Assembly (NCBI GenBank): GCA_949507465.1
Contig: CATEMS010000313.1
Coordinates: forward strand, 1 to 7,983
DNA from: Flavobacteriaceae bacterium
GTDB lineage: Bacteria; Bacteroidota; Bacteroidia; Flavobacteriales; Flavobacteriaceae
Direction of reading: 5' to 3'
DNA: 7,983 nt
Part shown: positions 1 through 6,322 of the stretch, in pieces
Layout of the letters: the number at the start of each line of letters is the position of its first letter
Numbering within the stretch: position 1 is the stretch's first letter
Program-made: the position numbers and the translations under genes
The notes under the pieces: generated by a model
What the model was told of the DNA's origin: nothing
The model's database searches: none
What the model saw: only the letters and a program-made list of their open reading frames with translations

Positions 1-116
1 CGCTCAACGGTTTTAGACATGGTATAGGTTTGATGGGCAGCATATCTGTGAAGAAAAAATGTTTGAAAAAACAGTCCGCCGTACCACAGCACGATGATAA
101 AAAGCAGTATAATCAT
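1..116 (-). CDS. Membrane acyl-CoA desaturase (fatty acid desaturase), N-terminal fragment, cut by the window edge
   Basis: Reading the minus strand from the ATG at 116-114 gives 38 open codons running off the left edge. The peptide opens with a hydrophobic segment (MIILLFIIVLWYGGLFF, residues 1-17). It then shows HRYAAH at residues 23-28, which matches the first histidine box (HxxxxH) of stearoyl-CoA-desaturase-type di-iron membrane enzymes, followed by a TMSK stretch I recognise from flavobacterial members. Such enzymes insert a cis double bond into acyl chains using O2 and electrons, and so control membrane fluidity. The start is well fixed because an in-frame TAA lies two codons upstream. 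The gene follows the Crp-like regulator in the same direction after a 57-base gap, so it could be co-transcribed with it or use the weak promoter proposed at 133-163. The later histidine boxes lie outside the window, so the exact specificity cannot be judged. Confidence 0.82.
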   Translation of the reverse strand, partial: MIILLFIIVLWYGGLFFQTFFLHRYAAHQTYTMSKTVE

Positions 117-132
117 AGATTAATTTATATCC

Positions 133-163
133 TAAAGATAAAACAAAAAAAACGCTCAAACAA
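133..163 (-). promoter_or_regulatory. Possible weak promoter for the desaturase gene
   Basis: On the minus strand, TATCTTTA (140-133) matches the Bacteroidota -7 element TAnnTTTG except at the last base. A TTG (163-161) lies 20 bases upstream, within the usual spacing for the -33 element. It would give a leader of about 12-15 bases before the desaturase ATG. The region is very T-rich, so a chance match is quite possible. Confidence 0.3.
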
Positions 164-173
164 TGAACCTAAA

Positions 174-746
174 TCAATTAATACGCTTTCTTATTCGGCT
201 CAAAGCTTGAGGTGTGACGCCAATGTAAGAACTTATATACTTAAGAGGGATGATGCTTAAAAGCTCTGGCCGTTGTTTAAATAAAGAAATATAATGCTCC
301 TGTGCGGTTAAATTTAATAACGATTGTTCTCTCTTAGATTTCAATAAAAATAAACGCTCTGCAGTTAATCTTCCTATTAAATTACCAAATTGTGTGTGTT
401 TGTAGACCAGTTGTAAATCTGCGTGAGAAATACTATACATACGGGTATCAGAGAGTGTTTCAAGCTCATAGAGAGAGGCCCTTCTTGTTAAAAAAGAATC
501 ATAGGCGCTTATAAATTGGTTTTTAAAACTAAAACCAAAAGTCACTTCTTTTTCTTTGAGCTCTTTGGGGATATAAAGTCTAACCACCCCTTTATCTATG
601 AAAGAAATGTGGTTTTCTACCGCTCCGCATTTTAAAAAAATAGTATGTTTTTTAAAAACTCTACGTACTAGTTTGGAAGAAAAGTACTCCCAATCTGAGT
701 CTGTAATCATTGAGATCTGCTCAATATGTTTTCTTATAAACTCCAT
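174..746 (-). CDS. Crp/Fnr-family transcriptional regulator
   Basis: This 190-residue protein has the two-part layout of Crp/Fnr regulators. An N-terminal cyclic-nucleotide-binding-type beta-barrel covers about residues 20-115 (including a stretch around FIDKGVVRLYI, 49-59). A dimerisation helix follows at about 118-145, and a C-terminal helix-turn-helix at about 166-189 (LKYISSYIGV then TPQALSRIRK). The SR pair in the recognition helix (183-184) falls where FNR-type proteins read TTGA half-sites. Only one cysteine (Cys40) is visible, so FNR-style iron-sulfur oxygen sensing is unlikely. The ligand is unknown, and these short Bacteroidota members often lack the cAMP-contact residues. It starts 20 bases after the menB stop and is probably co-transcribed with menB. 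A TTGA-N6-TCAA dyad lies across its start codon and suggests autoregulation. The specific targets cannot be told from the sequence. Confidence 0.88.
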   Translation of the reverse strand: MEFIRKHIEQISMITDSDWEYFSSKLVRRVFKKHTIFLKCGAVENHISFIDKGVVRLYIPKELKEKEVTFGFSFKNQFISAYDSFLTRRASLYELETLSDTRMYSISHADLQLVYKHTQFGNLIGRLTAERLFLLKSKREQSLLNLTAQEHYISLFKQRPELLSIIPLKYISSYIGVTPQALSRIRKRIN

Positions 747-759
747 TGAATAATTTCAA
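746..759. promoter_or_regulatory. FNR/CRP-type dyad (TTGA-N6-TCAA) at the regulator's start codon
   Basis: The plus strand reads TTGAATAATTTCAA, a perfect dyad with five-base arms (TTGAA/TTCAA) around TAAT. It fits the TTGA-N6-TCAA consensus of FNR-family sites. Its left end overlaps the first base of the regulator's ATG, and the rest fills most of the 20-base gap after menB. A regulator bound here would block read-through from menB or initiation within the gap. The match is short and AT-rich, so chance occurrence cannot be excluded. Confidence 0.35.
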
Positions 760-766
760 ATAAAAA

Positions 767-1603
767 TTAGGGTAACCATTTTTTTTCGAAATTGGGAGCA
801 CGTTTTTCTAGGAAGGCATCTCTTCCTTCTTTGGCTTCTTGTGTCATATAAGCTAGACGTGTTGCCTCTCCAGCAAATACTTGCTGACCTACCATGCCGT
901 CGTCTGTCAAATTCATAGCAAATTTTAGCATTTTAATTGATGTAGGAGATTTACCCAAAATTTCTTGAGCCCAATCAAAGGCAGTTTGTTCAAGTTGATC
1001 ATGGGGTACCACAGCATTTACCATACCCATTTCATAAGCCTGTTGTGCTGAATAATTTCTACCCAAAAAGAATATCTCTCTTGCTCTTTTTTGACCCACC
1101 ATCTTAGCAAGATAAGCACTACCATATCCGCCATCAAAACTTGTGACATCAGCATCTGTTTGTTTGAAAATGGCATGCTCTTTACTTGCCAAGGTCATAT
1201 CACACACAACATGCAGGGAATGCCCTCCACCAACGGCCCAACCAGGAACGACACAAATAACAGCTTTAGGCATAAAACGAATCATGCGCTGGGCATCCAA
1301 AATATTTAATCTATGATACCCATCATCGCCAACATATCCTTGGGCTCCCCTGGCCTTTTGATCTCCACCACTACAAAAACTCCAAACTCCGTCTTTACTT
1401 GAGGGACCTTCTGCAGACAACAACACTACACCAATACTAGTGTCTTCCTGTGCATCAAAAAGGGCATCAAGTAATTCAGAGGTGGTTTTGGGTCTAAAAG
1501 CATTTCTAACCTCTGGTCTGTTAAATGCAATACGGGCAACGTTATCAGATTTTTTATAAGTAATATCTGAGTATTCTTTTACGGTTTTCCAATTGGGTGT
1601 CAT
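767..1603 (-). CDS. menB: 1,4-dihydroxy-2-naphthoyl-CoA synthase
   Basis: This crotonase-fold enzyme closes the second ring of menaquinone by converting o-succinylbenzoyl-CoA to DHNA-CoA in the cytoplasm. With the ATG at 1603 it is 278 residues, the usual length for the family. Visible motifs are FNRPEVRNAF (27-36), SGGDQ (78-82), the oxyanion-hole region VPGWAVGGGHS (119-129) and SFDGGYGS (155-162). The QTD at 148-150 puts Asp150 where E. coli MenB has a bicarbonate-binding glycine. This marks the bicarbonate-independent (type II) form, also seen in mycobacteria. The reading frame is open further upstream to a TTG at 1642, but that extension overlaps a strong promoter and does not look like MenB, so I reject it. 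It probably heads a menB-regulator(-desaturase) transcript and is separated from the rest of the men genes by cvfB and an opposing gene. Confidence 0.97.
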   Translation of the reverse strand: MTPNWKTVKEYSDITYKKSDNVARIAFNRPEVRNAFRPKTTSELLDALFDAQEDTSIGVVLLSAEGPSSKDGVWSFCSGGDQKARGAQGYVGDDGYHRLNILDAQRMIRFMPKAVICVVPGWAVGGGHSLHVVCDMTLASKEHAIFKQTDADVTSFDGGYGSAYLAKMVGQKRAREIFFLGRNYSAQQAYEMGMVNAVVPHDQLEQTAFDWAQEILGKSPTSIKMLKFAMNLTDDGMVGQQVFAGEATRLAYMTQEAKEGRDAFLEKRAPNFEKKWLP

Positions 1604-1623
1604 AAGTGATTTGTATTTTAGCT

Positions 1624-1652
1624 CAAATATAACAATTAGCAATGTTAACCAA
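1624..1652 (-). promoter_or_regulatory. menB promoter (Bacteroidota type)
   Basis: On the minus strand, TATATTTG (1631-1624) is a perfect TAnnTTTG -7 element. A TTG (1652-1650) lies 18 bases upstream as the -33 element. Transcription would start near 1617-1621 and leave a leader of about 14-18 bases before the ATG at 1603. This placement excludes the upstream TTG start at 1642. The site lies in the 68-base divergent gap to the plus-strand gene at 1672. I could not see a convincing TAnnTTTG on the plus strand for that gene. Confidence 0.65.
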
Positions 1653-1671
1653 TATGCTTTAATTTCAAATT

Positions 1672-2181
1672 ATGAAAAACCTATTTACAATTGTTATGGT
1701 AGTTTTTTGTATGGGAACATGCTATTCTCAAAATGATTTTGAAACACGCTATTATACCATTGATGCTAGATCGTTGATATCTCCTGCTGGTATAGCATTT
1801 GTTTTAGAGCAAACACCAGGTAGAGTCAAGAGTTCTTTTACCCTTGGGGAGGCTCCAAGTTATCAAAACACGTTAAACACAAATGCCATAAATACAACTA
1901 ACTATTGGCAAGCTGTAGATATTGCCAAAGCTATGGCAAGTAACACTACCCCTTATAATAACTCTCAATTTGATACCACTAGGCTAAGGGAAAAACAATT
2001 TGGTTTTTCTATTCAAGCAAACGGAGTTGACACAAGTTTTGAATTTAGAGACGGCCAAACCAGAGTCCGTAATGATGTATATAAAGAGCAAGGAGTTCCC
2101 TTTCTACAAAACAGATACCAAAGACCCTATTACAGGGCAAACCCTTTTAGGGTAAATACGGGTATCTATTATGGTAATTGA
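1672..2181 (+). CDS. Small secreted protein of unknown function
   Basis: I do not recognise this 169-residue protein. It begins with a clear Sec signal peptide: Lys2, a hydrophobic core (LFTIVMVVFCMG, 4-15) and likely signal peptidase I cleavage near CYSQ-ND (17-22). Cys17 lacks a proper lipobox, so a lipoprotein is unlikely. The mature part of about 149 residues has no further membrane segment. It is rich in Asn, Thr, Tyr and Arg, and its tail is strongly aromatic and basic (NRYQRPYYRANPFR, 147-160). It is probably periplasmic or exported. It lies in opposite orientation between menB (divergent, 68 bases) and cvfB (convergent, 15 bases between stops), so it is not part of a men operon. No Shine-Dalgarno is visible, which is normal for the phylum. 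That it is a real gene rests on the signal peptide, the full-length open frame and its neat fit between its neighbours. Confidence 0.8.
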   Translation: MKNLFTIVMVVFCMGTCYSQNDFETRYYTIDARSLISPAGIAFVLEQTPGRVKSSFTLGEAPSYQNTLNTNAINTTNYWQAVDIAKAMASNTTPYNNSQFDTTRLREKQFGFSIQANGVDTSFEFRDGQTRVRNDVYKEQGVPFLQNRYQRPYYRANPFRVNTGIYYGN

Positions 2182-2220
2182 TGGTATTTAGATCATTTAA
2201 TCTATTAGCGAAATACCATC
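2180..2220. terminator. Dyad spanning the stop codons of two convergent genes; possible bidirectional terminator
   Basis: GATGGTATTT (2180-2189) is the exact reverse complement of AAATACCATC (2211-2220). Inside the loop, AGAT (2190-2193) can also pair with ATCT (2200-2203), which would stack a second short helix on the first with a 7-base bulge. The left arm includes the last two bases of the secreted-protein stop codon, and the right arm lies in the last codons of cvfB. The stem is weak in GC and neither side has a clean T-run, so terminator function is uncertain. It could act through transcript folding or simply be chance. Confidence 0.35.
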
Positions 2221-3030
2221 TTGCTTGATTTGTATTTGCTTGTCTTTGTAAAGAGTCCCAATTGCCTTTTTAAAGCTCTTTTTACTCATTCCTAACTCAT
2301 TTTTTATATCCTGTGGGTCAGACTTATCGTGTAAAGACATAAAACCCCCAGCTGCCTTTAGTTCTTCTAAAATAAAATTGGCATTAGGCTCTATGCTCCT
2401 GTAGCCTGGAGATTGCAATACCACGTCTATTTTATTATCTTCTCTTACCCTTTTTATATAGGCTTTCATGGTATCACCAGTGCGTATGTCCTCAAAAATA
2501 TCATTGATAAAAATAAGACCTTTGTGTGTGCCATTTATGATAACATTTGCGCCAAGGTCTGTAATGTGTGTGACCATGATGGAAACCTGATCAAATTTTT
2601 TAAGCGTTACAGTATCATTGTTTAAGTATTTATTGGTCTTACTTGAACCTACCAACCTATTGGTTTGCATGTCCATGTACATATAAACAATATACCAATT
2701 GCCTACTTTCATTGGTCTTGCCTGTTCTTTAAAAGGAACAAATAATTGCTTTTGTACACCCCAATCCATAAAGGCACCAAACTCATTTACATCACTACAA
2801 TGCAAATATCCAAAGTCATTTAAAAGTACGTGGGGAGTTAAGGTTGTAGCTACGGGACGTTCATCATAATCTAGATACACAAACACCTCTAGCATATCAC
2901 CAATGTTGAAATTTTCAGGTTTATACCTATGTGGAAGTAAAACTACATTTTCTTGGGTATCACCTAAATACAACCCAGGATCTGTCTCCCTTAAAATTTC
3001 TAATGTGTTATGTTCTCCTATTTTTATCAT
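2197..3030 (-). CDS. cvfB: CvfB-family S1 RNA-binding protein
   Basis: This 277-residue protein is the usual length of the CvfB/YitL family. It contains an S1-like fold at about residues 1-65, a second at about 68-131 (GYLHCSDVNEFGAFMDWG, 74-91) and a third, more typical S1 domain at about 146-208 (VTHITDLGANVIING, 153-167). A winged helix follows at about 215-277 (LGMSKKSFKKAIGTLYKD, 246-263). Family members bind RNA and affect virulence-factor expression in staphylococci; the role in Bacteroidota is not established. I chose the ATG at 3030 because MIKIGEHNTLEI fits the family start. The GTG five codons upstream would lie inside the -7 element. It follows menD by 89 bases in the same direction but has its own candidate promoter ending 4 bases before the ATG. 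It is convergent with the secreted-protein gene. A direct role in menaquinone synthesis is not implied. Confidence 0.9.
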   Translation of the reverse strand: MIKIGEHNTLEILRETDPGLYLGDTQENVVLLPHRYKPENFNIGDMLEVFVYLDYDERPVATTLTPHVLLNDFGYLHCSDVNEFGAFMDWGVQKQLFVPFKEQARPMKVGNWYIVYMYMDMQTNRLVGSSKTNKYLNNDTVTLKKFDQVSIMVTHITDLGANVIINGTHKGLIFINDIFEDIRTGDTMKAYIKRVREDNKIDVVLQSPGYRSIEPNANFILEELKAAGGFMSLHDKSDPQDIKNELGMSKKSFKKAIGTLYKDKQIQIKQDGISLID

Positions 3031-3034
3031 AGGG

Positions 3035-3042
3035 CAAAGGTA
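3035..3042 (-). promoter_or_regulatory. -7 element for cvfB, implying a leaderless or near-leaderless mRNA
   Basis: The minus strand reads TACCTTTG (3042-3035) followed by CCCT and the cvfB ATG. This is an exact TAnnTTTG match. In this phylum transcription begins a few bases after this element, which would be at or next to the ATG. A TTG upstream is only 14 bases away, which is too close for a standard -33. A second TAnnTTTG match (TATTTTTG, 3064-3057) could give a leader of about 20-25 bases instead. Apart from these two sites, the 89-base gap to menD shows only a short GTAGTT direct repeat. Confidence 0.5.
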
Positions 3043-3119
3043 CACTTTTCATCTATCAAAAATATAATTAGTAGTTTAATAAAGTAGTTACTTGTAGGCC
3101 TAAAAAATGGGCAATAACT

Positions 3120-4787
3120 TTATTTTATAAAGTCAAAATAAGATAATAAAACATCATCGTTTATTATAGAGGGTGTGAAAATCTCTAAAATTTGTGGGCT
3201 GTCAGAGTTTTCAATAAAAGATGTAAACTGTGCCTTTAAAGAAGACATATTTGTTGCGCTTTGGTAACCTATAGCGTGCATTTCACTTAATTGTTTTGCA
3301 GTCAATTGATGTTTGGTTTCAAAAAAGGTATCAAATGAAGTAACCTGCTTTGCGTCAGGAAGAATCCTAAAAATTCCTCCTCCACTATTGTTAATGACAA
3401 TAATTTTAAAATTACTCGGGATATAGTGGTTCCAAAGTGCATTGTTGTCATAAAAAAAACTCAAATCACCCGTTATAAATATCGTTGGTAACTTATGCAC
3501 ATATGCCGCTCCAATGGCTGTTGAAGTACTGCCGTCTATACCACTGGTACCTCTATTGCAATATACTGGATGTGAAGTGTTCATCTCAAATAGTTGTGCG
3601 TATCGAATGGTGGTACTATTGCTCAATTGTAACTGTAAGGCATCGGGTAAGTGTTTAAAGAGGTATGAAAAAACTAAAAAGTCTGAATACGGAATTTCTT
3701 TAATATACAGGGCGTGTTTTTGTAATCTTGAGTGTTTGATATTAAGCCAATATTGTTGGTAATTACTATTTGCTTTTTTACAAAGCGGAACAAAATCTTT
3801 GAAAAAATAATTTGGAGAACACACAACATGGCCTGTCAAACAAAAATAAGTGTCAAATGCTTTTTTTGCATCAATGTGATAATGAACCTTTGGTGGATAA
3901 TCCCTTAAAAATTTTTTTACTTTTTTTGACACTACCATGCCTCCAAATGTGATTAAAACCTCGGGTTGTAGGGCTTCAAAATCTTTATGGTCTAGTGGGG
4001 CTATTAACTGATCTATGGCTGGAAAAAAATTTGGATGGTGTAGATTAGAAGTAGTCTCTGTTAGTACAACTAGACTCGTATCTTCTGCTAGTTGACTGAT
4101 TATACTTGTATCCAAACTATTTGGTGAGAGCACACCAGTTAGTATCATTTTTTTTGAAGATGTATTCCAATGTGTTGCAATTTCAGAAATAAAACCCTGG
4201 ATCTCTGAAGGCTTTTCAATAACAATGGGGTACTGTGTTGGAGAAACTGATGGAGAAGCTACAATTTCATACAAAGGCTCAGAAAAAGGCAAATTAAGAT
4301 GTACAGGACCACTTTGAGTAATGGCTATTGATAAGGCAGTATGAATTTGACTCTCATTGTACTGTTGGAAATCATCTCCCTCTTTACATGCACCGCTGTA
4401 CAAGATATGATTGGCATATACATTTTCTTGTTTGATGGTTTGGCCATCACCAATTTCAAGTAAATGAGCTGGGCGGTCTGCAGATAGCACTACTAAAGGC
4501 ACGTCACTGTAATAGGCCTCAGCGATTGCTGGGTAATAATTAAGCAGTGCAGATCCTGAGGTACACACCAGTGCAACAGGACGCTTTAACTGTTGGGCAA
4601 TCCCTAATGCAAAAAATGCGGCGCACCGCTCGTCTACAATTGAAAAATTTGTGAAAGAAGCATTACCAGTAAAACCAATAGTAAGGGCTGCATTTCTTGA
4701 TCCTGGAGAAATAACAATGTGGTCTATCCCTTTGTCTAAGCAGAGTTTTATGACGGTTTGAGAGAGTTTTTTACTAGAGAATTGCAT
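3120..4787 (-). CDS. menD: 2-succinyl-5-enolpyruvyl-6-hydroxy-3-cyclohexene-1-carboxylate (SEPHCHC) synthase
   Basis: This thiamine-diphosphate enzyme decarboxylates 2-oxoglutarate and adds the succinic semialdehyde unit to isochorismate. It is the first committed step of menaquinone synthesis. The 555-residue protein is the normal family length and complete. Visible motifs are SPGSR (27-31), VDER (51-54) with Glu53 as the expected cofactor-activating glutamate, TSGSA (76-80), SADRP (102-106), NRGTSGIDG (411-419) and the ThDP/Mg motif from GDLSF (440-444) to NNSGGGIF (466-473). I chose the ATG at 4787 because MQFSSKKLSQTV fits flavobacterial MenD. The open frame extends to a TTG at 4835 inside the preceding gene, but that extension (MPQCCHNYIG...) is not family-like. 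It follows the isochorismate synthase gene by 28 bases. A TAnnTTTG element in that gap suggests extra initiation for menD alone. Confidence 0.97.
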   Translation of the reverse strand: MQFSSKKLSQTVIKLCLDKGIDHIVISPGSRNAALTIGFTGNASFTNFSIVDERCAAFFALGIAQQLKRPVALVCTSGSALLNYYPAIAEAYYSDVPLVVLSADRPAHLLEIGDGQTIKQENVYANHILYSGACKEGDDFQQYNESQIHTALSIAITQSGPVHLNLPFSEPLYEIVASPSVSPTQYPIVIEKPSEIQGFISEIATHWNTSSKKMILTGVLSPNSLDTSIISQLAEDTSLVVLTETTSNLHHPNFFPAIDQLIAPLDHKDFEALQPEVLITFGGMVVSKKVKKFLRDYPPKVHYHIDAKKAFDTYFCLTGHVVCSPNYFFKDFVPLCKKANSNYQQYWLNIKHSRLQKHALYIKEIPYSDFLVFSYLFKHLPDALQLQLSNSTTIRYAQLFEMNTSHPVYCNRGTSGIDGSTSTAIGAAYVHKLPTIFITGDLSFFYDNNALWNHYIPSNFKIIVINNSGGGIFRILPDAKQVTSFDTFFETKHQLTAKQLSEMHAIGYQSATNMSSLKAQFTSFIENSDSPQILEIFTPSIINDDVLLSYFDFIK

Positions 4788-4792
4788 CTGCG

Positions 4793-4824
4793 CAAAGATA
4801 GTGATACCAATATAATTATGGCAA
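4793..4824 (-). promoter_or_regulatory. Internal promoter for menD, possibly giving a leaderless mRNA
   Basis: On the minus strand, TATCTTTG (4800-4793) is an exact TAnnTTTG match, with CGCAG separating it from the menD ATG. A TTG (4824-4822) lies 21 bases upstream, within the accepted spacing, inside the last codons of the isochorismate synthase gene. The start point would lie within about five bases of the ATG, so the transcript would have almost no leader. The layout closely resembles that before cvfB. Confidence 0.5.
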
Positions 4825-5889
4825 CATTGGGGCAAGTACTGATAACATAGTAGTCATTTTATTTTTAGTTTCTTGCCACTCTAGCTCTGGTGTAGAATCT
4901 AGGGTAATACCGCCACCAACATAAAGAGTTGCCATTTGGGGGTCTATTTTCATACAGCGCAAGTTAACATACAGTTGAGAGGTATTACTTTGTGGGTCTA
5001 TGGGTCCAAGAAATCCTGTATAAAATTCACGATCATAGCCTTCAAGCTTTTGTATAATTGCAAATGCTGTGTCCTTAGGAGATCCACAAACAGCCGGTGT
5101 TGGGTGTAATGCAGAGACTATTTGGGAAAGGGTTGTTTGCTTGTGATCAAAAACGCCGCTGATTTGAGTTTTTATATGGTACAAAGATCCAGCTTTTTGG
5201 GTCATTGGAGAAGATACCTGCAATGCAGTTGTAATTTTCTTGAGATTTGTTGTAATTGCTTGGGTAACTAATTGTTGCTCAAGGGTTTCTTTTGGACCCC
5301 AAGTAGGGCTGGTGTTTTGAGTAACTCTCTGTGTTCCTGCCAATGCCATTGTTGAAAAGTGAGCTTTATCACTCCTTAGTAAAACCTCAGGTGAGACGCC
5401 ACACCAAATACCTGTTGATGGATGAAACCATAGGTACCTAAAGGCAGAAATATCTTGAGCAATAATGCGTTTAATTAATTTACTTAGATCAAAGGCAGCA
5501 AGGGGTATTTCCTTTTTTCTGGTAGCAACTACTTTTTTAACTGTTTTGTTTTGTATGGTATTTAGAATTTGAGAAACATACCTAAGATGTTTTTCTTTGT
5601 CTGAGGGAAATTCTTGGCAGGTAGGAATAAATGAGTCTTGATGATCAGAGAGGGAAGCCTCAAGTGTTATTTTTTCTGAAAACGCTTCAGGAATACAAAA
5701 CCATCTTTGATCAGTATCAAAAGGTGCTAAAACAAAACCTTTGTTGACAAATTCTTTAGCACTGTAATAGTTAGCATTGTGTTGTAATAATCCATTGACT
5801 TTGGTTTGATTTGGATTACAATACAACACAAAGGGAAGCTGTTGATTCCAGTGTGTATTAATTTTTTGAAGCAGGGCTGTAAAATCCAT
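4816..5889 (-). CDS. menF: Isochorismate synthase (chorismate-binding enzyme)
   Basis: The enzyme isomerises chorismate to isochorismate with Mg2+, feeding MenD. The 357-residue protein is shorter than E. coli MenF, as is usual in this phylum, and has the full chorismate-binding domain in its C-terminal two thirds. Motifs are KKVVATR (118-124) with Lys119 as the likely general base, GVSPE (164-168) with Glu168 as the likely general acid, ALAGTQR (182-188), KETLEQ (200-205), LHPTPAVCG (261-269), the YDREFYTGFLGP region (285-296) and GGGITLDSTPELEW (325-338). In place of the common AVGG it has AVCG. The context with menD and the thioesterase favours a menaquinone role over siderophore synthesis. 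The start is ATG at 5889, three bases after the stop of the upstream thioesterase gene (TAA-TTG-ATG), so translation is probably coupled. The TTG directly before it is a less likely start. Confidence 0.93.
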   Translation of the reverse strand: MDFTALLQKINTHWNQQLPFVLYCNPNQTKVNGLLQHNANYYSAKEFVNKGFVLAPFDTDQRWFCIPEAFSEKITLEASLSDHQDSFIPTCQEFPSDKEKHLRYVSQILNTIQNKTVKKVVATRKKEIPLAAFDLSKLIKRIIAQDISAFRYLWFHPSTGIWCGVSPEVLLRSDKAHFSTMALAGTQRVTQNTSPTWGPKETLEQQLVTQAITTNLKKITTALQVSSPMTQKAGSLYHIKTQISGVFDHKQTTLSQIVSALHPTPAVCGSPKDTAFAIIQKLEGYDREFYTGFLGPIDPQSNTSQLYVNLRCMKIDPQMATLYVGGGITLDSTPELEWQETKNKMTTMLSVLAPMLP

Positions 5890-5892
5890 CAA

Positions 5893-6312
5893 TTACGTAC
5901 CCAAGGTTAAGGTAGTTAATTTGACTAAAGAGATTAATTCTTTGTTCTGATTCTCAATTCTAATTTGCCATAACTGTGTAGTTCTTCCTTTGTGAAGTAT
6001 CGTTGCATGGGCATATACATAGCCATCTCGAATGCTTTTTATATGATTGGCTGCAATTTCAATACCACGTATGCTCACATTTTTTTTTTGAAGAAAAATA
6101 TAAGCGCCAGCACTACCAACACTTTCTGCCAAGGCAACAGAAGCCCCTCCGTGCAACACTCCATCTGGCTGGTGTACTCTTGAATTTACTGGCATTTTTG
6201 CAGTAACGGTATCATCAGTAACATCAATAAATTCGATGTCTAAGGTTTCCATTAATGTGTTTTTACACATTTTTGCGCAGCTTGCTAAAATTTCATTTTT
6301 AGATAATTTCAT
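5893..6312 (-). CDS. menI: Hotdog-fold acyl-CoA thioesterase, probable DHNA-CoA thioesterase (YdiI/MenI-like)
   Basis: This 139-residue protein is a single hotdog domain of the PaaI/YdiI type. It shows MPVNSRVHQPDGVLHGGAS (40-58), LAESVGS (61-67) and a conserved ANHIKSIRDG stretch (88-97). Gln48, His54 and Glu63 fall at the same numbers as the active-site residues of E. coli YdiI, the DHNA-CoA thioesterase. Together with its place directly upstream of the isochorismate synthase gene and menD, this supports hydrolysis of DHNA-CoA to DHNA before prenylation. A phenylacetyl-CoA or enterobactin-type proofreading thioesterase is the alternative, but no such genes are nearby. The ATG at 6312 fits the family start. 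It is the first gene of the probable menI-menF-menD unit and diverges from the hydrolase gene across 44 bases. The coding strand contains a run of ten A (see 6080-6089). Confidence 0.85.
   Translation of the reverse strand: MKLSKNEILASCAKMCKNTLMETLDIEFIDVTDDTVTAKMPVNSRVHQPDGVLHGGASVALAESVGSAGAYIFLQKKNVSIRGIEIAANHIKSIRDGYVYAHATILHKGRTTQLWQIRIENQNKELISLVKLTTLTLGT
6080..6089 (-). repeat. A10 homopolymer within the menI coding strand
   Basis: The plus strand has ten consecutive T, so the menI coding strand has ten consecutive A (codons CAA AAA AAA AAT, encoding Gln-Lys-Lys-Asn at residues 75-78). Runs of this length are prone to polymerase slippage during replication or transcription. The frame is intact as given. 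There is no evidence that the variation is used. Confidence 0.9.
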
Positions 6313-6322
6313 GTGCTTGTCT

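Noticed and set aside
30..260. A 76-codon plus-strand open frame
   Set aside because: It overlaps the start of the desaturase gene and the end of the regulator gene on the other strand, is Lys/Asn/Ser-rich without domain character, and looks like a shadow frame.
1604..1642. N-terminal extension of menB to a TTG codon
   Set aside because: The extension is not family-like, and it overlaps the -7 element of the menB promoter, so it would not be in the transcript.
3070..3095. Repeated GTAGTT and local symmetry between menD and cvfB, considered as a terminator or operator
   Set aside because: The copies are short, the pairing is imperfect and AT-rich, and no GC stem with T-run is present.
3514..3762. 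Plus-strand open frame inside menD
   Set aside because: It is antisense to a conserved part of menD and shows no domain or signal; it is a shadow of the strong coding frame.
4788..4835. N-terminal extension of menD to a TTG codon overlapping menF
   Set aside because: The extra 16 residues do not resemble MenD, and the ATG at 4787 gives the expected family start and length.
5893..6312. menI read as a phenylacetate (PaaI) or enterobactin (EntH) thioesterase
   Set aside because: The fold is shared, but the active-site spacing matches YdiI and all its neighbours are menaquinone genes.
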